DNA of 64,000 nt from Saccharina japonica (GCA_008828725.1 MEHQ01004014.1:85688-149687), one strand, 5' to 3'. Numbered from the stretch's first letter, positions 1 to 10,321 are shown. The notes: generated by a model not told the origin, from the letters alone. Program-made: numbers and translations.

Positions 1-470
1 GATTATCATAACCTCAGAAACATAAGGTTCTGCCCCTGTACGGTAGTAGTGTGACCTGTCCGACGTTGGGCAACAGTGAGTGGGATTTCACGGGCAAACC
101 CCTTCGGCACGCTTGTCCAGCGGCTTTAAAAGGCTCAGCTTCTTCAGGTCCTCAGACGAACGATACAAGTGATTTATGGGACAGCGGAGCAGGAAGGTGT
201 CCATAAGATCGCCAGGGGGCACCCTGCTGTTCCCCTGTTCAATGTATCACCTGCTGCGTCGTGTTATCGCGATAGTCTGGCTTTTCGATTAATAAGGGGG
301 GGTACGAGGCTTCGTTCTGCAGACGCGTGCCTTCTATGGGTAGCGGCTAAGGTTACTGAGGACCCTCGCTTTATTACAGTGTAGAAGCTTTGTACCTCCG
401 CCACCCAAAAACGGATTTTGAGAGAAAACGGAAAGTTTAACGGGCATGAACGATCCCCCCGTGGTCCACA
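1..470. other. Unassigned sequence at window start
   Basis: No gene or repeat family is recognised here. A 71-codon open frame runs from 169 to 384 on the plus strand, but it has no recognisable motif or splice context and could be chance. Confidence 0.4.
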
Positions 471-836
471 AGGTATATCAATAGGTAACAATATTGCAAA
501 ACACTAACTGTGTTCCAACGATAATAAGACATGCCTTATATAAGATGCATGCTACGATATCATGGAGGTGCACCATGCTTTTTCTGAGTACAAGATATAT
601 CAATAGGTAACAATATTGCAAAACACTAACTGTGTTCCAACGATAATAAGACATGCCTTATATAAGATGCATGCTACGATATCATAGAGGTGCACCATGC
701 TTTTTCTGAGTACAAGGTATATCAATAGGTAACAATACTGCAAAACACTAACTGTGTTCCAACGATAATAAGACATGCCTTACATAGGATGCATGCTACG
801 ATATCATAGAGGTGCACCATGTTTTTTCTGAGCTCC
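471..836. repeat. 122-bp tandem repeat, three copies
   Basis: Three copies begin at 471, 593 and 715 with an exact 122-bp period and only a few substitutions. The second half of each unit carries the end of the dispersed MITE family (GCATGCTACGATATCAT and then GGTGCACCATG). The third copy runs straight into a complete MITE, so the array probably arose by repeated duplication of the MITE end together with its flank. Confidence 0.85.
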
Positions 837-1041
837 TCACTTGAGGAGCGCCATACCTCACCGAAAAAAATGATTTATGAGGGAAATAAATGTGCTGCCG
901 GATGCGAAATCTCATGACCGGAGTATACTCTGAAACATTATGCGTCACAAAATTAAAAATCCGACGAATTTGGGTTAAGGAGCCCGATCGTTCAGAAAAC
1001 GATTCAGCCAAAACAGTGCTACCTCTACCGTAGCACGCGTC
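789..1041. mobile_element. MITE family A copy
   Basis: This is a non-coding element of about 250 bp. One end reads GCATGCTACGATATCATAGA and the other ACCTCTACCGTAGCACGCGT. Its interior (CTCCTCACTTGAGGAGCG, GGGTTAAGGAGCCCGATCG) matches the copies at 7,497, 7,983, 10,418, 24,320 and 58,370. The terminal inverted repeats are about 20 bp and there is no coding capacity, so it would need a transposase from elsewhere. Confidence 0.75.
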
Positions 1042-1115
1042 ATAAGGCACATGCCTTTTGAGGCACATGCCTTGTAAGGCACATGCCTTGTAAGGAACAT
1101 GCCTTATTAGGTAGT
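1042..1115. repeat. AAGGCACATGCCTT palindromic repeat
   Basis: Four consecutive near-palindromes of the form AAGG(C/A)ACATGCCTT follow the MITE. Related runs occur at 6,828-6,966 and 39,520-39,835. Confidence 0.7.
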
Positions 1116-1199
1116 TCCTCGGTGTGGGGGCCCCATCAGCCAGATACTATTGCCTCATCAGGCCAACATGTGCTACCTCTATTCTATCGTAGCACTACG

Positions 1200-3180
1200 A
1201 ATTTTATTTGTACTAGCGGTACGGCCACGGCTCCGCCCGTGGCGCTAGCTTTGCGTTGCCCATAGTAGTACTCGCATTAACAGTGTGCTGTGATGTACCA
1301 CTCTGAACCGGAAAATAAGAACCACCATGCGGGACGGTATCGACCCAGGGGGTGCCTGTTTTTGTCCCCGGGTTATTGGAGTTGTAGTTGTCCGCAAGGA
1401 TTTCTGATCCGGGGATGTGACGTTATCATCCGCGGGTGCGGTGGGACCTCGCCGTTGCCCCGAGGGGCAACTCGCGCTGCGCGCTGGCTCCATGAGAGCC
1501 AGCCAACCGTAAATCAGCCCGTGGGGTTGGGTTTCCACACCTTGTGGGGCGGCATCGACCCCGGGGATGTCCGTTTTCGTCCCCGGGTTGTTGGAGTTGT
1601 AGATTTATGGAAGGATTTCTGACCCGGTGATGGGACGTTATCATCCCCGGGTACGGTGGGGCTTCGACGTTGGCCCGCGGGGCAACTCTCGCCGCACATT
1701 GGCTCTATGAGGGCCAGGCAACCGAAAATTAGCCCGTGGGGTTGGGGTTTCCACACCTTGTGGGGCGGTATCGACCCGTGGGGTGTTTGCTGCGTCCCCG
1801 GGTCGTTGGAGTTGTAAATGTATGGATAGACTTCTGACCCGGAGGTGGGATCATATCATCGCCTGCAGCGGCGGGACCTCGCCGTTGCCCCAAGGGGTAA
1901 CCCTCGCTGCGTGCTGGATCTCTCGGCTCCAGCGCCTCAGCCAAATCAGCGATCAGCCAATGGTGGTAGGGTTTGCGGGGCGGTATCGAGCCCGGGGATG
2001 TCATTTTCGTCCCCGGGTTGTTGGATTTGTAGATATATGGAAGGATGTACGACCCGGGGATGGGACGTTATCATCCCCGGGTGCGGCGGGACTTCAACGT
2101 TGCCCCGGGGGGCAACTCTCGCCGCACGCTGGCTCTATGAGGGCCAGGCAACCGCAAAAAAACATGTGGGAAAATGTTCCGTGGTATTGGGGTTTCCACA
2201 CCTTGTGAGGCGGTATCGACCCGGGGGATGTCTGTTTCCGTCCCCGGGTTGTTGGAGTTATAGATGTATGGAAGGATTTCTGACCCGGGGATGTGATCAT
2301 ATCATCCCCGTGTGCGGCGGGACCTCGCTGTTGCCCGGAGGGGCAACCCTTGCTGCGTGCTGGCTCTAGGAACTCCAGCGCCCCAGCCAAATTAGCAATC
2401 AGCCAGTGGTGGTGGGGTTTCCACACCTTGCGGGGCGGTATCGACCCGGGGGATGTCTGTTTTCGTCCCCGGGTTGTTGGAGTTGTAGATGTATGGAAGG
2501 ATTCATGAACCGGGGATGGGAATTTATCATCCCCGGGTGCGGCGGGACTTCGACGTTGCCCCAAGGGGCAACTCTCGCCGCATGCTGGCTCTATATGGGC
2601 CAGGCAACCGTAAAATTTGCCCGTGGTATTGGGGTTTCCACACCTTTCGAGGCGGTATCGACCCGGGGGTTGTTCGTTTGCGTCCCCGGGTCGTAGGAGT
2701 TGTAGATGTATGGAAGGATATCTGATCCGAGGATGGAACTTTGTCGTCCCCGGGTGCCGCGGGCTCCCTGAGTCTCAGCCAATCAGTGACCAACTGATGG
2801 GAGTGGGGTTTCCATACCGTGCGGGGCAGTGTCGACCCGGGAAATCGCCGTTTTTGTCCCCGGTTGGTCGGAGTTGTAGAGATATGGAGGGATTTCTGAT
2901 CCGGGGATGGGAGCCTATCCTCCCCGGGTTTGGCGGCACCTCGGTGGCTCTTTTCAGCACCGATGTTCTAGAAAGAGCCAGCAGCCACTGGCATGGATTT
3001 GGGCAACCAATCAGATGCCAGAATAGTAATTAAAAAATTGTAAGTCAGCAGGTAGGCTGGCTAGATGGCTGCCAGAACTGCATCGGGATTGCGCCACGGC
3101 CACGGCTCGGCGCGACATGGGACCCGGTGTTCTGCGGGTTGTGGCACCCAGCCTCCCTACCCATGGGGGCAGGTGGGGCT
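1200..3180. repeat. Hairpin-rich satellite element, copy 1
   Basis: The landmark CGGTATCGACCC recurs near 1336, 1551, 1768, 1981, 2211, 2437 and 2653, a period of 213-230 bp, with a shorter last unit near 2825. Each unit carries inverted repeats: GTTGCCCC/GGGGCAAC, CCCGGGGATG/CATCCCCGGG and ACCCGGGGGA/TCCCCGGGT. Two unit types can be told apart, one with CTCGCCGCACGCTGGCTC and one with CTCGCTGCGTGCTGG followed by AGCCAATCAGC. A conserved non-repeated 3' flank (about 2,760-3,180) is shared with the array at 61,962-64,000. The open frames read across it drift between frames and are not genes. Confidence 0.85.
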
Positions 3181-3188
3181 GAATCGCT

Positions 3189-3237
3189 CTGGATAGCGCT
3201 GCTCAATTACAGACAGACAGACAGACAGACAGACAGA
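3189..3237. repeat. CAGA microsatellite
   Basis: A short run of the tetranucleotide CAGA lies at about 3,212-3,237 after the satellite element. The flank to 3,315 is T-rich and unassigned. Confidence 0.8.
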
Positions 3238-3324
3238 ATAGCAGCATTTAATAATATAGATGCTTTCTTTATCCCATTTTCATTTTTTTCGCCCTTCTTT
3301 CCTCTGGTCCCATTCTAGTAGAAA

Positions 3325-3400
3325 CTCAGATCAGGGGTCACTACGCAAGCTCTTATCCCCCCTCCCTACCACGGTTCGTGCCTTACATTTTTATCGCGTC
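3325..3400. repeat. Dispersed repeat F, partial copy
   Basis: The segment with ACTCAGATCAGGGGTCACTA, a CT-rich stretch and then CACGGTTCGTGCCTTACA matches copies at 3,637-3,780, 7,869-7,975, 20,757-20,875 and 59,446-59,560. No open frame is shared among the copies. Confidence 0.6.
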
Positions 3401-3636
3401 GATGTAATTTAAGTTGTTAATAGCCTGCTCTACAACAATTAATTATAGTATTCGTTGACGCAACCAAAATCTGCCCCACCCCGTACGCGCATACAAATCG
3501 CATTGCATATCTGCTTGGAACGAAAAACACACTTTTTCCACACAGCAGTGTGTGTAATAGTATGTTGGTTGTGTTTCTATTCTATTTATAATATTCGCCC
3601 GTATTTCATCTTCTCCTTCCTACAAGTAGTCGTAAC

Positions 3637-3780
3637 CTAGATCCGGGGTCACAAGGTAGGCTCTTCTCCGCCCTCCCCGCCACCGTTCGCTCCTCGACGC
3701 CTTATCGCGAGAAGGCTTCGACCCTTTCTCCTCCCGTCGACTCGCATCGAGTTGCGCCTACCCACGCTGCAAGGAGCTCT
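3637..3780. repeat. Dispersed repeat F
   Basis: This copy starts GTCGTAACCTAGATCCGGGG and continues through a pyrimidine-rich stretch to a TATCGCGAGAAGGCTTCGAC segment. On the minus strand it follows the tRNA-like element and its A-rich tract, so the two may be parts of one retroposon. Confidence 0.6.
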
Positions 3781-3832
3781 AAGCAGTAGTAGTAGTTGCT
3801 TTCGTTTTTGTTTGTTTTTGCAAAATAAAACG

Positions 3833-3925
3833 TCCGACCCACGTAGTACGTGGGATTCGAACTCCAGCACCAAATATTAGTGGTATTCGAGGGTATATAC
3901 CACTAGACCACCTGGGGCGTGAACG
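3833..3925 (-). other. tRNA-like sequence (tRNA-derived SINE head or tRNA pseudogene)
   Basis: Read on the minus strand, the segment carries a good A box (TGGTCTAGTGG) and a B box (GAGTTCGAATCC) at tRNA-like spacing. The T stem and the acceptor stem pair poorly, so a functional tRNA is unlikely. Downstream on the same strand is an A-rich tract (TTTTGCAAAAACAAACAAAA) followed by repeat F. That order fits a tRNA-derived SINE. A tRNA covariance search and a copy count would decide. Confidence 0.4.
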
Positions 3926-4555
3926 TTTTGTTTTAAATATTTATTTTAATCAGGCAAGATGAGGGTGGCAATTTTCACTCGGGATGAGGCTCATTTTGTG
4001 TCTTGTGCGCGAAGAACATGGTTGATAAGTATATCGTAATACTACACTATAAATAACACACAGAACAAACAATTCACGCAGCTCGCAAATTCGAGTATCA
4101 ACTATCAAATCGGTTGAACTCACAGCTGACGTATTTAGTATCATTTTATTGACTACTAATTGCTGTGTCACTTGAAGAGTTAGTACAGAATATTTCCTCA
4201 CCAACGCGGATGGTTTTAGAGGGAAAATGTCAAAACAAAAGGCGGTGTGTGTTAAAATTATAATATGTTCGATTCGAGTCGGAAAGGAACGTGTACGATA
4301 CATTGTCCGAACAAAACATTAACCGTCATAACTGGTCATAACAACAATAAAAGCTCCAAATAGAAGAATATAACCTGTTTTTGTTTTTGTGGTTTTGTTT
4401 TTTCGGAGTGTTTATGAGCGATCATAGTCGACGCTCATGCGATACATTTGTCGGATGGCAAGCAAGCATAAAAAGCATATAAATAAAATAAACAAATGGA
4501 TGAATGAAATGTCCCCCAAGACTATAAGGACCAACGCCAACTACTTCCCTATCCC
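3926..4555. other. AT-rich spacer, nothing recognised
   Basis: I see no motif, repeat family or exon-like segment here. A 117-codon minus-strand open frame (3,950-4,303) has low-complexity, non-domain-like content. Confidence 0.4.
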
Positions 4556-4640
4556 TGTGTCCATCTCGAAAGGGATGCGTGATCAATGGTCAAATGACTA
4601 AGGCAAGCAACAAATGAGTACGCCCCCCCCCCCCCCCCCT
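4556..4640 (+). mobile_element. Poly-C-tailed LINE 3' tail fragment
   Basis: The block CTCGAAAGGGATGCGTGATC, then ATGACTAAGGCAAGCAACAA and ATGAGTACG, ends in a run of about 18 C. It is nearly identical to the 3' end of the LINE fragment at 48,030-48,108. I take it as a severely 5'-truncated insertion. It lies directly upstream of the exon at 4,672. Confidence 0.65.
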
Positions 4641-4671
4641 GTGTATAATATGTGCACGCGCGTGTGTGCAG

Positions 4672-5091
4672 CTCTCAGCGTGCTTGGAGGCGGAGACACC
4701 CGAAGACTGCCCCGAGAAACGAGCGGGGCTGTTCTGCAGCCCGCAACGGCCCGGAATATTCAGAGTGCTCCGGAAGCCCATCACGCTGCACGTGGGGTCC
4801 GACGTGCAGAACGCCCTGTCGTGCATGATCCAGGCGGACGGTTTGCTGATGGGGTGCAGCACGTTCGGCCACGTGGCCGGGATTCTCACCCGAGGGATCT
4901 CGTTTTTCTCGATGCATTGCAGCGGCGAAAAAACGCCTGAACAATACAAAACCGTTCCGCCGCTGGCGATAGCGGAGCGGGGGCACCTGTGGGTCCCTGT
5001 AGCCGGGTCGTGGCGCGATCCGGTCTTGAAGTCGACGGGGCCTTTACGCGCTGCGCTGGACACGCTCCTAGGGATCAAGGCGTCCTTGTAG
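4672..5091 (+). CDS. Last exon of a glycosyltransferase-like protein (partial gene)
   Basis: A GC-rich frame of 139 codons begins after a good acceptor (GTGTGTGCAG) and ends at TAG. The segment HVGSDVQNALSCMIQADGLL, followed by MGCSTFGHVAGILTRG, resembles the C-terminal region of glycosyltransferase-like proteins, in which an 'M..AD.L.M..S.F..VA..L' pattern lies near the nucleotide-sugar site. A second conserved-looking stretch is PLAIAERGHLWVPVAGSWRD. There is no usable initiator in this segment, so upstream exons are needed, and none is recognised in the window. They may lie to the left or be very short. The family is an inference from the pattern; that the segment codes is well supported by composition, open length and the splice acceptor. 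Confidence 0.55.
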   Translation, partial: LSACLEAETPEDCPEKRAGLFCSPQRPGIFRVLRKPITLHVGSDVQNALSCMIQADGLLMGCSTFGHVAGILTRGISFFSMHCSGEKTPEQYKTVPPLAIAERGHLWVPVAGSWRDPVLKSTGPLRAALDTLLGIKASL

Positions 5092-5351
5092 CCTGGTCGG
5101 CGTATGTATTACGCTCTCCTACCACGCGTATACTATTTATGTTGTCCTCTCCAAAACAATGCGTCGAATGCACCCACCGCTGACAGGAGGAGCATGGATG
5201 GAGTAATTATTCTTAGTAGTGGTTTGACATATATATGCCCCAAAACGATTTCGATATGTAGTCACGCTGACAGTGTATTGGCACCAGGGGACACTCTTCG
5301 TTGGTTTTTTTTCATGTAATCCGAATTTTGCATCCGGATTTGGGGCATCCA

Positions 5352-5687
5352 GAGGCACTACGTTTTTGCTGAAACAAAATCGGAATGACGGGGAGGCGCC
5401 TTAACCCATTCAGAACCGAAAAAAGGTTCCACACTAATTACAAGTAGTTTTTCCCCCAATTCGTGGGACCAGTTCCCATAATCGTCGTATTTTTTTTGTT
5501 GTGTTGCAATATTTTTCGTTGTACACTTGGGCCATGGGAGTGTTGATCGGGTAGCGCTTTTGTTTTCCTCCGAATTTTGGTGTTTAGACTACTGCAGGTA
5601 TAGAGGCATAGAGCTCCTCAAGTGAGGTGCCTCAGAAAATGTACTGGATGCAGGTGTACACCTCTGCCGCCGTGTATAGCATGCGTC
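5352..5687. mobile_element. Diverged MITE family A relative
   Basis: The segment keeps AGCTCCTCAAGTGAGG and the terminal CACCTCTGCCGC...TAGCATGCGTC of family A, in the orientation of the copies at 7,497 and 7,983. The other end is eroded. It shares an internal stretch (AACTGGTCCCACGAATT in inverse) with the relative at 10,676-10,989, so these two form a subfamily. Confidence 0.5.
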
Positions 5688-5715
5688 CCTCTGTAGACCT
5701 AGCATATTAGTCTTA

Positions 5716-6075
5716 GTTGTACGGATGCCCTTCGACGGATGTCCTTGATGGCTGTCCCTGAGGCTGTCCAGATGACGTCTGTGCCTGACGGAATTCCTTG
5801 ACCGACTTCCGTGACCGACTTCCTGGACGTCTTTCCTTGACGGGTGTTCTTGACGAATGTCCTTGACGGATGTCCTTGACGGAATTCCTTGATGGATGTC
5901 CTTGACGGAAATGTCCTTGACGGAATTCCTTGGCGTATTTGCTTGACGTATTTCCTTGACGTCTTTCCTTGACGGATGTACTTGACGGATGTCCTTGACG
6001 GAATTCCTTGACGGAATTCCTCGACGGATGTCCTTGACGGATGTTCTTGACGGGTGTCCTTGACGGATGACATTG
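5716..6075. repeat. 13-bp minisatellite (CCTTGACGGATGT / CCTTGACGGAATT)
   Basis: About 27 units of 13 bp, mostly CCTTGACGGATGT or CCTTGACGGAATT, run through this stretch. Because 13 is not a multiple of 3, two overlapping minus-strand frames stay open and read as 13-residue repeats (for example RQGHPSRTSVKEF). The open frames follow from the period and are not evidence of a protein. Confidence 0.85.
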
Positions 6076-6109
6076 GCGCGGATGTCCTTGGCGGTAGTCG
6101 GTCAAGGGG

Positions 6110-6785
6110 CGAGAGTATCTTCAACCGATGCATTTGCATCCATCCGGAGAAGGTATTATTGCGAAAGCATTGATTGGGTTTTTGTTTGTTATAGTCCCGA
6201 TATCGATTACGCATATACACGTATAGCAACAGCAGTAGTGTCACGTAATAGTTTCCGGTTCGATTAGATCCCACCAAGGTACGGACGGCAAACATTTGCT
6301 ATCAAGGAGGGCCGCTGATTGTGCTTGTACAAAAGATACGATCACGGTGGTGGCGGTCTCATTCGGTTAGACAATCCCAGTGATATACGAGCAAGTAGCA
6401 AGGGTTTGTTATTGTATTTGGGCGAACCCTACTAGTAACTGCCTTCTTACACGCTACCATGTACTCTACTCGATGATATGGCTTGATATGGACAGCGTGG
6501 AGCGGTGAGGACTGCATTATGTTACTTGATACGGCTGGAAGCCTTCGGTGTTGACGTGGGGGGGCGCCTTCTCCGCCTCCTGCTGGTGATGACGTGGGGC
6601 TCTACACGACATATACAATACAACAAGTGGTTTATAGGAACCGTGCTTTCGACCGAGTGCCCATTTCCTCCGCTCCACCCGAAAAATGACTGTCTGATTT
6701 AAAGGGACAAAGCAACACGGTACGTACCTCCTGTGGGCGTGTACCACAACAATAATAGTAGTCCCAGTGACACTTTTGTCCAAAA
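6110..6785. other. Unassigned spacer
   Basis: No exon-like segment or repeat family is recognised. Short open frames on both strands lack motifs. Confidence 0.4.
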
Positions 6786-7173
6786 CTATTCTGGCTGACG
6801 TGGCTTCTCAACTGAGGAACTACCCAATAAGGCGCATGCCTTGTAAGGCATGCCTTAAGGCGTACAACTGCAGTATGTCCCGAAATATAATCACATTTTG
6901 TACATTACTATTCAATGAAAACGGTTATTATGTTTCAGGACAGAGTGGTATGCCTTGGAAGGCATGTACCTTAACACTGGAATACCATGAATTTGTGTTT
7001 TTATTACACCTATATATATAGGCAATGGGGCTGTCCATCAGGTGGCAGGTCCAGTTGTTGTCAACATCGGCCTTCGGGTGAGGCATATATAGCTCATAGA
7101 TGCTACGTACAATCAACTCAGAAGCCTCGGAAACTTCACAGGGTGCACCTCTACATATCGTAGCATGCATCTG
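6786..7173. repeat. MITE-like remnant with AAGGCATGCCTT palindromes
   Basis: The segment starts with TCAACTGAGGAACTACCCAA and a run of AAGGC(G/A)(C/T)ATGCCTT palindromes. It ends with GTGCACCTCTACATATCGTA followed by GCATGCATC, a recognisable family A terminus. Confidence 0.45.
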
Positions 7174-7496
7174 ACCAGGTAGCAATGGGTTTGCAGACGG
7201 GATGTCCGACCCCGACACAGCAGACGGCTGGTGCTATACAGTCCACTTTAGTTTCAGCCACTGAGAGTCGCTTCGGCCAGAGTGACTTCCCTTGTCTCCT
7301 CCTCTGCAAGAGTCTTAAGCTTGTCCTACGCTTTCACTTTTCGAGATATCATATGCACCGCAAATGCCACTGTTTGTCAATCCTGCGCCAACGAAATGTG
7401 TTCAAATGCCGAATTTTGAGTTAGGATACAGTTAGTTAGCGTCAATTCGCCCGCGTGGTGTACACGAAGGCAGGGCAAATATGGGTATATAGTATA
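7174..7496. other. Unassigned spacer
   Basis: Nothing is recognised apart from the TATA at 7,493-7,496, which is one half of the target-site duplication of the next element. Confidence 0.4.
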
Positions 7497-7747
7497 GACG
7501 CGTGCTACCATAGAGGTAGCAAAGTTTGGCTGAATCGTTTTCTGGACGATCGGGCTCCTTAACCCAAATCCGTCGCACGTTCATTCTTGTGTGACGAAAC
7601 ATGTTTCAGAGTATACTTCGGTCATGAGATTTTTCATCCGATAGCCATTTAATTCTCCTCCAAAACCATTATTTCGGCGAGGTATGACGCTCCTTAAGTA
7701 AGAAGCTCAGAAAACAACATGGTGCACCGCTATTATTGTAGCATGTG
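7497..7747. mobile_element. MITE family A copy with TATA duplication
   Basis: Terminal inverted repeats GACGCGTGCTACCATAGAGG and ...TTGTAGCATGTG enclose the family interior. Four-base direct repeats TATA flank it at 7,493-7,496 and 7,748-7,751. The orientation is opposite to the copy at 789. Confidence 0.75.
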
Positions 7748-7868
7748 TATATACACCCTCCTACCGTAGCAGCAGTACTACAGTACATACAGTAGTATGA
7801 GGGCGATTTATGTGTTTTTCCCGCACCCCCAGTTATTATCTTCGCCTTTTTTTCCTCTATCTCTCTCT

Positions 7869-7975
7869 TTAATCGTAAACTCAGATCTGGGGTCACTTGA
7901 GTAGGCTCTTCTCCTCCTCCCTCCCCACTACGGATATGCGTGCCTTGCATTTTTATTGCGAGAAGATTTCAGCAC
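7869..7975. repeat. Dispersed repeat F
   Basis: ACTCAGATCTGGGGTCACTT is followed by a CT-rich stretch and GTGCCTTGCATTTTTATTGC, then AGATTTCAGCACT. It is closely related to the copy at 59,446-59,560. Confidence 0.6.
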
Positions 7976-7982
7976 TCTATTC

Positions 7983-8238
7983 GACGCGTGCTACGGTATA
8001 GGTATAGCACGTTTTGGCTGAATCGTTTTCTGAACGATCGGGCTCCTTAACCCAAATTCGTCGGACTTTCATTTTTTGTGACGGCTAATGTTTCAGAGTG
8101 TACTTCGGTCGTGAGATTTCGCAACCGGCAGCACTTTTATTTTCCTTCAAAATCATTTTTTCGGTGTGAGGTATGACACTCCCTCCTCAAGTGAGGAGCT
8201 CAGAAAAAACATGGTGCACCTCTATCGTAGCATGCGTC
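7983..8238. mobile_element. MITE family A copy with ATTC duplication
   Basis: The inverted ends are GACGCGTGCTACGGTATAGG and CCTCTATCGTAGCATGCGTC. They are flanked by a perfect four-base direct repeat, ATTC, at 7,979-7,982 and 8,239-8,242. Confidence 0.8.
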
Positions 8239-8396
8239 ATTCCCCCTCGTCGACTCTCCTCGAATCGTGATGTGGAGTCCCTGGAGATGATGGGCGTGAT
8301 GTTAGCGGCGTGGAGAGTGTGGCGCGGGTGCGAGGGGGTTGGAGAGGGAACTGAATCCACCCTTACGGTTTGCAGGGTCACAGGGGTCAACTTCAA

Positions 8397-8705
8397 GACG
8401 TGTGGTACGATAGAGGTAGAGGTATACCGTTTTGAGGTACGATAGAGGTAGAGGTATACCTTTTTTTGGCTGCAACGTTTTCTGGATGACAGGGCTCCTT
8501 GACCTCTAGAAATCGTCGGACTTTCGTTATTTTGGTGTATTATTTTTCGTTGTATGCTTAGGCCAAGGGATGGGATAGTTTACCCCGCGGGGTAACACTT
8601 TTATTTTTCCTCCGAGCTCAGTGTTTGGGTGAGGCGTGGAGATCCTCAAGTGACCATCCTTATAAGGCAAAAACATGGTGCACCTCTACCACCGTAGCGC
8701 GCGTC
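8397..8705. mobile_element. MITE family A relative
   Basis: The left end GACGTGTGGTACGATAGAGG (with a 28-bp local duplication) and the right end CACCTCTACCACCGTAGCGC plus GCGTC match the family. The interior is diverged and resembles the subfamily at 5,352 and 10,676. Confidence 0.6.
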
Positions 8706-9447
8706 TCAAGCGGAGAGGGCGTTTCCCTCGCCCAACGCCTTTGAGCGAATACAATAATAGACTTTGCGCATAGGTTTCCTTTGTTTTCGTGGTTTTCTGC
8801 TTTATTTCGGGGATGTTATGAGTGATCAACGTTGAAGCTCATGCTGCACCTTGTCGGATCAAGATACCAATAATAGTAATTGAACGATGCACCGCTAGCA
8901 GGATCACAGGGATCAACTTCAAGCGAAGAGGAGCTCCCTCGCACAACGCCTTCCAGTGAATACAAAAATTATGAGGGCTGGACACTGGCTGGCTCGGCCA
9001 GTAGCGATTATACTGTCGTCAAAAACATTTAGTATACTGAATTGCAGCAGAATACTGCTGTCTCTCCTCTCTCTTCTCTCCATCCGAAAGGCTTTTGGTG
9101 GGTTTCGACGTTTTTATATGGCATGTTTCGTGGACGTACGTGAGAAAACACCTACGACTGCCAAATATTATGGCCGGGTCAATGAATAATTCACTACTGC
9201 CAGTGAATTACTACTGCCAGTGAATTACTACTGCCAGTAGATTAGTACTGCCAGTAGATTACTACTGACAGTCCATACTGTGCCAGTGCCCAGCCCTAAG
9301 AATTATTCAATATAGAACGGTTCTGGTTCGATTCGTAGCGGTGCGGTCGTTCGACGCTGAGACGTTTCCGGCGAGAGTCCGCCTTGGGGTAAGGTGGGAG
9401 TGTGGTGGTCCTTCCTCGTGGTAGAAAAGTGCGAATGATCACGCTCT
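8706..9447. other. Unassigned spacer with a short minisatellite
   Basis: At 9,187-9,275 there are five to six units of about 17 bp built on CTACTGCCAGTGAATTA. Two short blocks (AGTGATCAACGTTGAAGCTC near 8,820 and near 14,030) are a further small dispersed repeat. Nothing else is recognised. Confidence 0.5.
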
Positions 9448-9677
9448 GACGCGTGCTACGATAGACGTATGCTACGATAGAGGTGCACCATGTTTTTTTT
9501 CTGAGCTCCTCGCTTCAGGAGCTCCCTATATACGTCGCCGAAAAAATGGTTTTGGGGATAACAAAAGTGCTACCCGGTGAGTAATCCTATGACGTGAGTC
9601 TGTCATGAAACATATTATTTGCAACAACGCAAGAATGAAAGTCCTCCGGTTTGGGGTTAAGGAGCCCGATCATTGAC
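9448..9677. mobile_element. MITE family A, truncated copy
   Basis: The left terminus GACGCGTGCTACGATAGACG and most of the interior are present. The copy stops at GAGCCCGATCATTGACGC, where the next copy begins, so the right terminus was lost. Confidence 0.6.
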
Positions 9678-9683
9678 GCATGC

Positions 9684-9935
9684 GACGCGTGCTACGGTAG
9701 AGGTAGCACCTTTTGGCTGGATCGTTTTCTGAACGATCGGGCTCCTTAACCCAAATTCGTCGGACTTTCTTTTTTGTGACGAGCAATGTTTCAGAGTATG
9801 CTTCGTTCATGATATTTCGCATCCGGCAGCACTTTCATTTTCCTTCAAAATCATTTTTTTTCGATGAGGTATGACGCTCCTTGAGTGAGGAGCTCAGAAA
9901 AAAAAAACATGGAGCACCTCTATCGTAGCATGCAC
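9684..9935. mobile_element. MITE family A copy (inverted relative to its neighbours)
   Basis: The ends are GACGCGTGCTACGGTAGAGG and CACCTCTATCGTAGCATGCA. It abuts the next copy end to end, giving a local cluster of copies in alternating orientation. Confidence 0.7.
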
Positions 9936-10321
9936 CATGCTACGATAGAGGTGCACCATGTTTTTGCCTTCTAAGGGTGGTTACTTGAAGAGCTCTAAAG
10001 CACCTCACCCTAAACTGATCATTAAGGGAGGAAAGCAAAAGTGCTACGTATCCGATTGAAAATCCCCATGGCCGAAAAAAACAAGGAACAATATTGTAAC
10101 AACAAAATAATGACAGTCCGCTGATTTTGGGTTAAGGTGAGCTCGATCATTCAGAACCAATTTCAGGCAAAAAAGTGCTATTATTACGGAGGACCATAGT
10201 AAATAGGGGACCTATGGTACATACACAAAAACCTATATATATATTTCCCTTTTATTACTAACAAAATTTGGTCCTATCAACTATGACCCTCCGCCATATC
10301 TCTCTACCGTTAGCACGCGTC
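9936..10321. mobile_element. MITE family A copy interrupted by MITE family B
   Basis: The element begins CATGCTACGATAGAGGTGCA and ends CTCTACCGTTAGCACGCGTC. Between 10,194 and 10,296 the family sequence is broken by a complete family B element. Family B therefore inserted after this family A copy. Confidence 0.65.
10194..10296. mobile_element. MITE family B copy nested in family A
   Basis: The ends are TTACGGAGGACCATAGTAAA and TATGACCCTCCGCCA, flanked by TA. The core AACCTATATATATATTT and TTTGGTCC matches the copies at 21,675 and 39,320. Confidence 0.7.
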
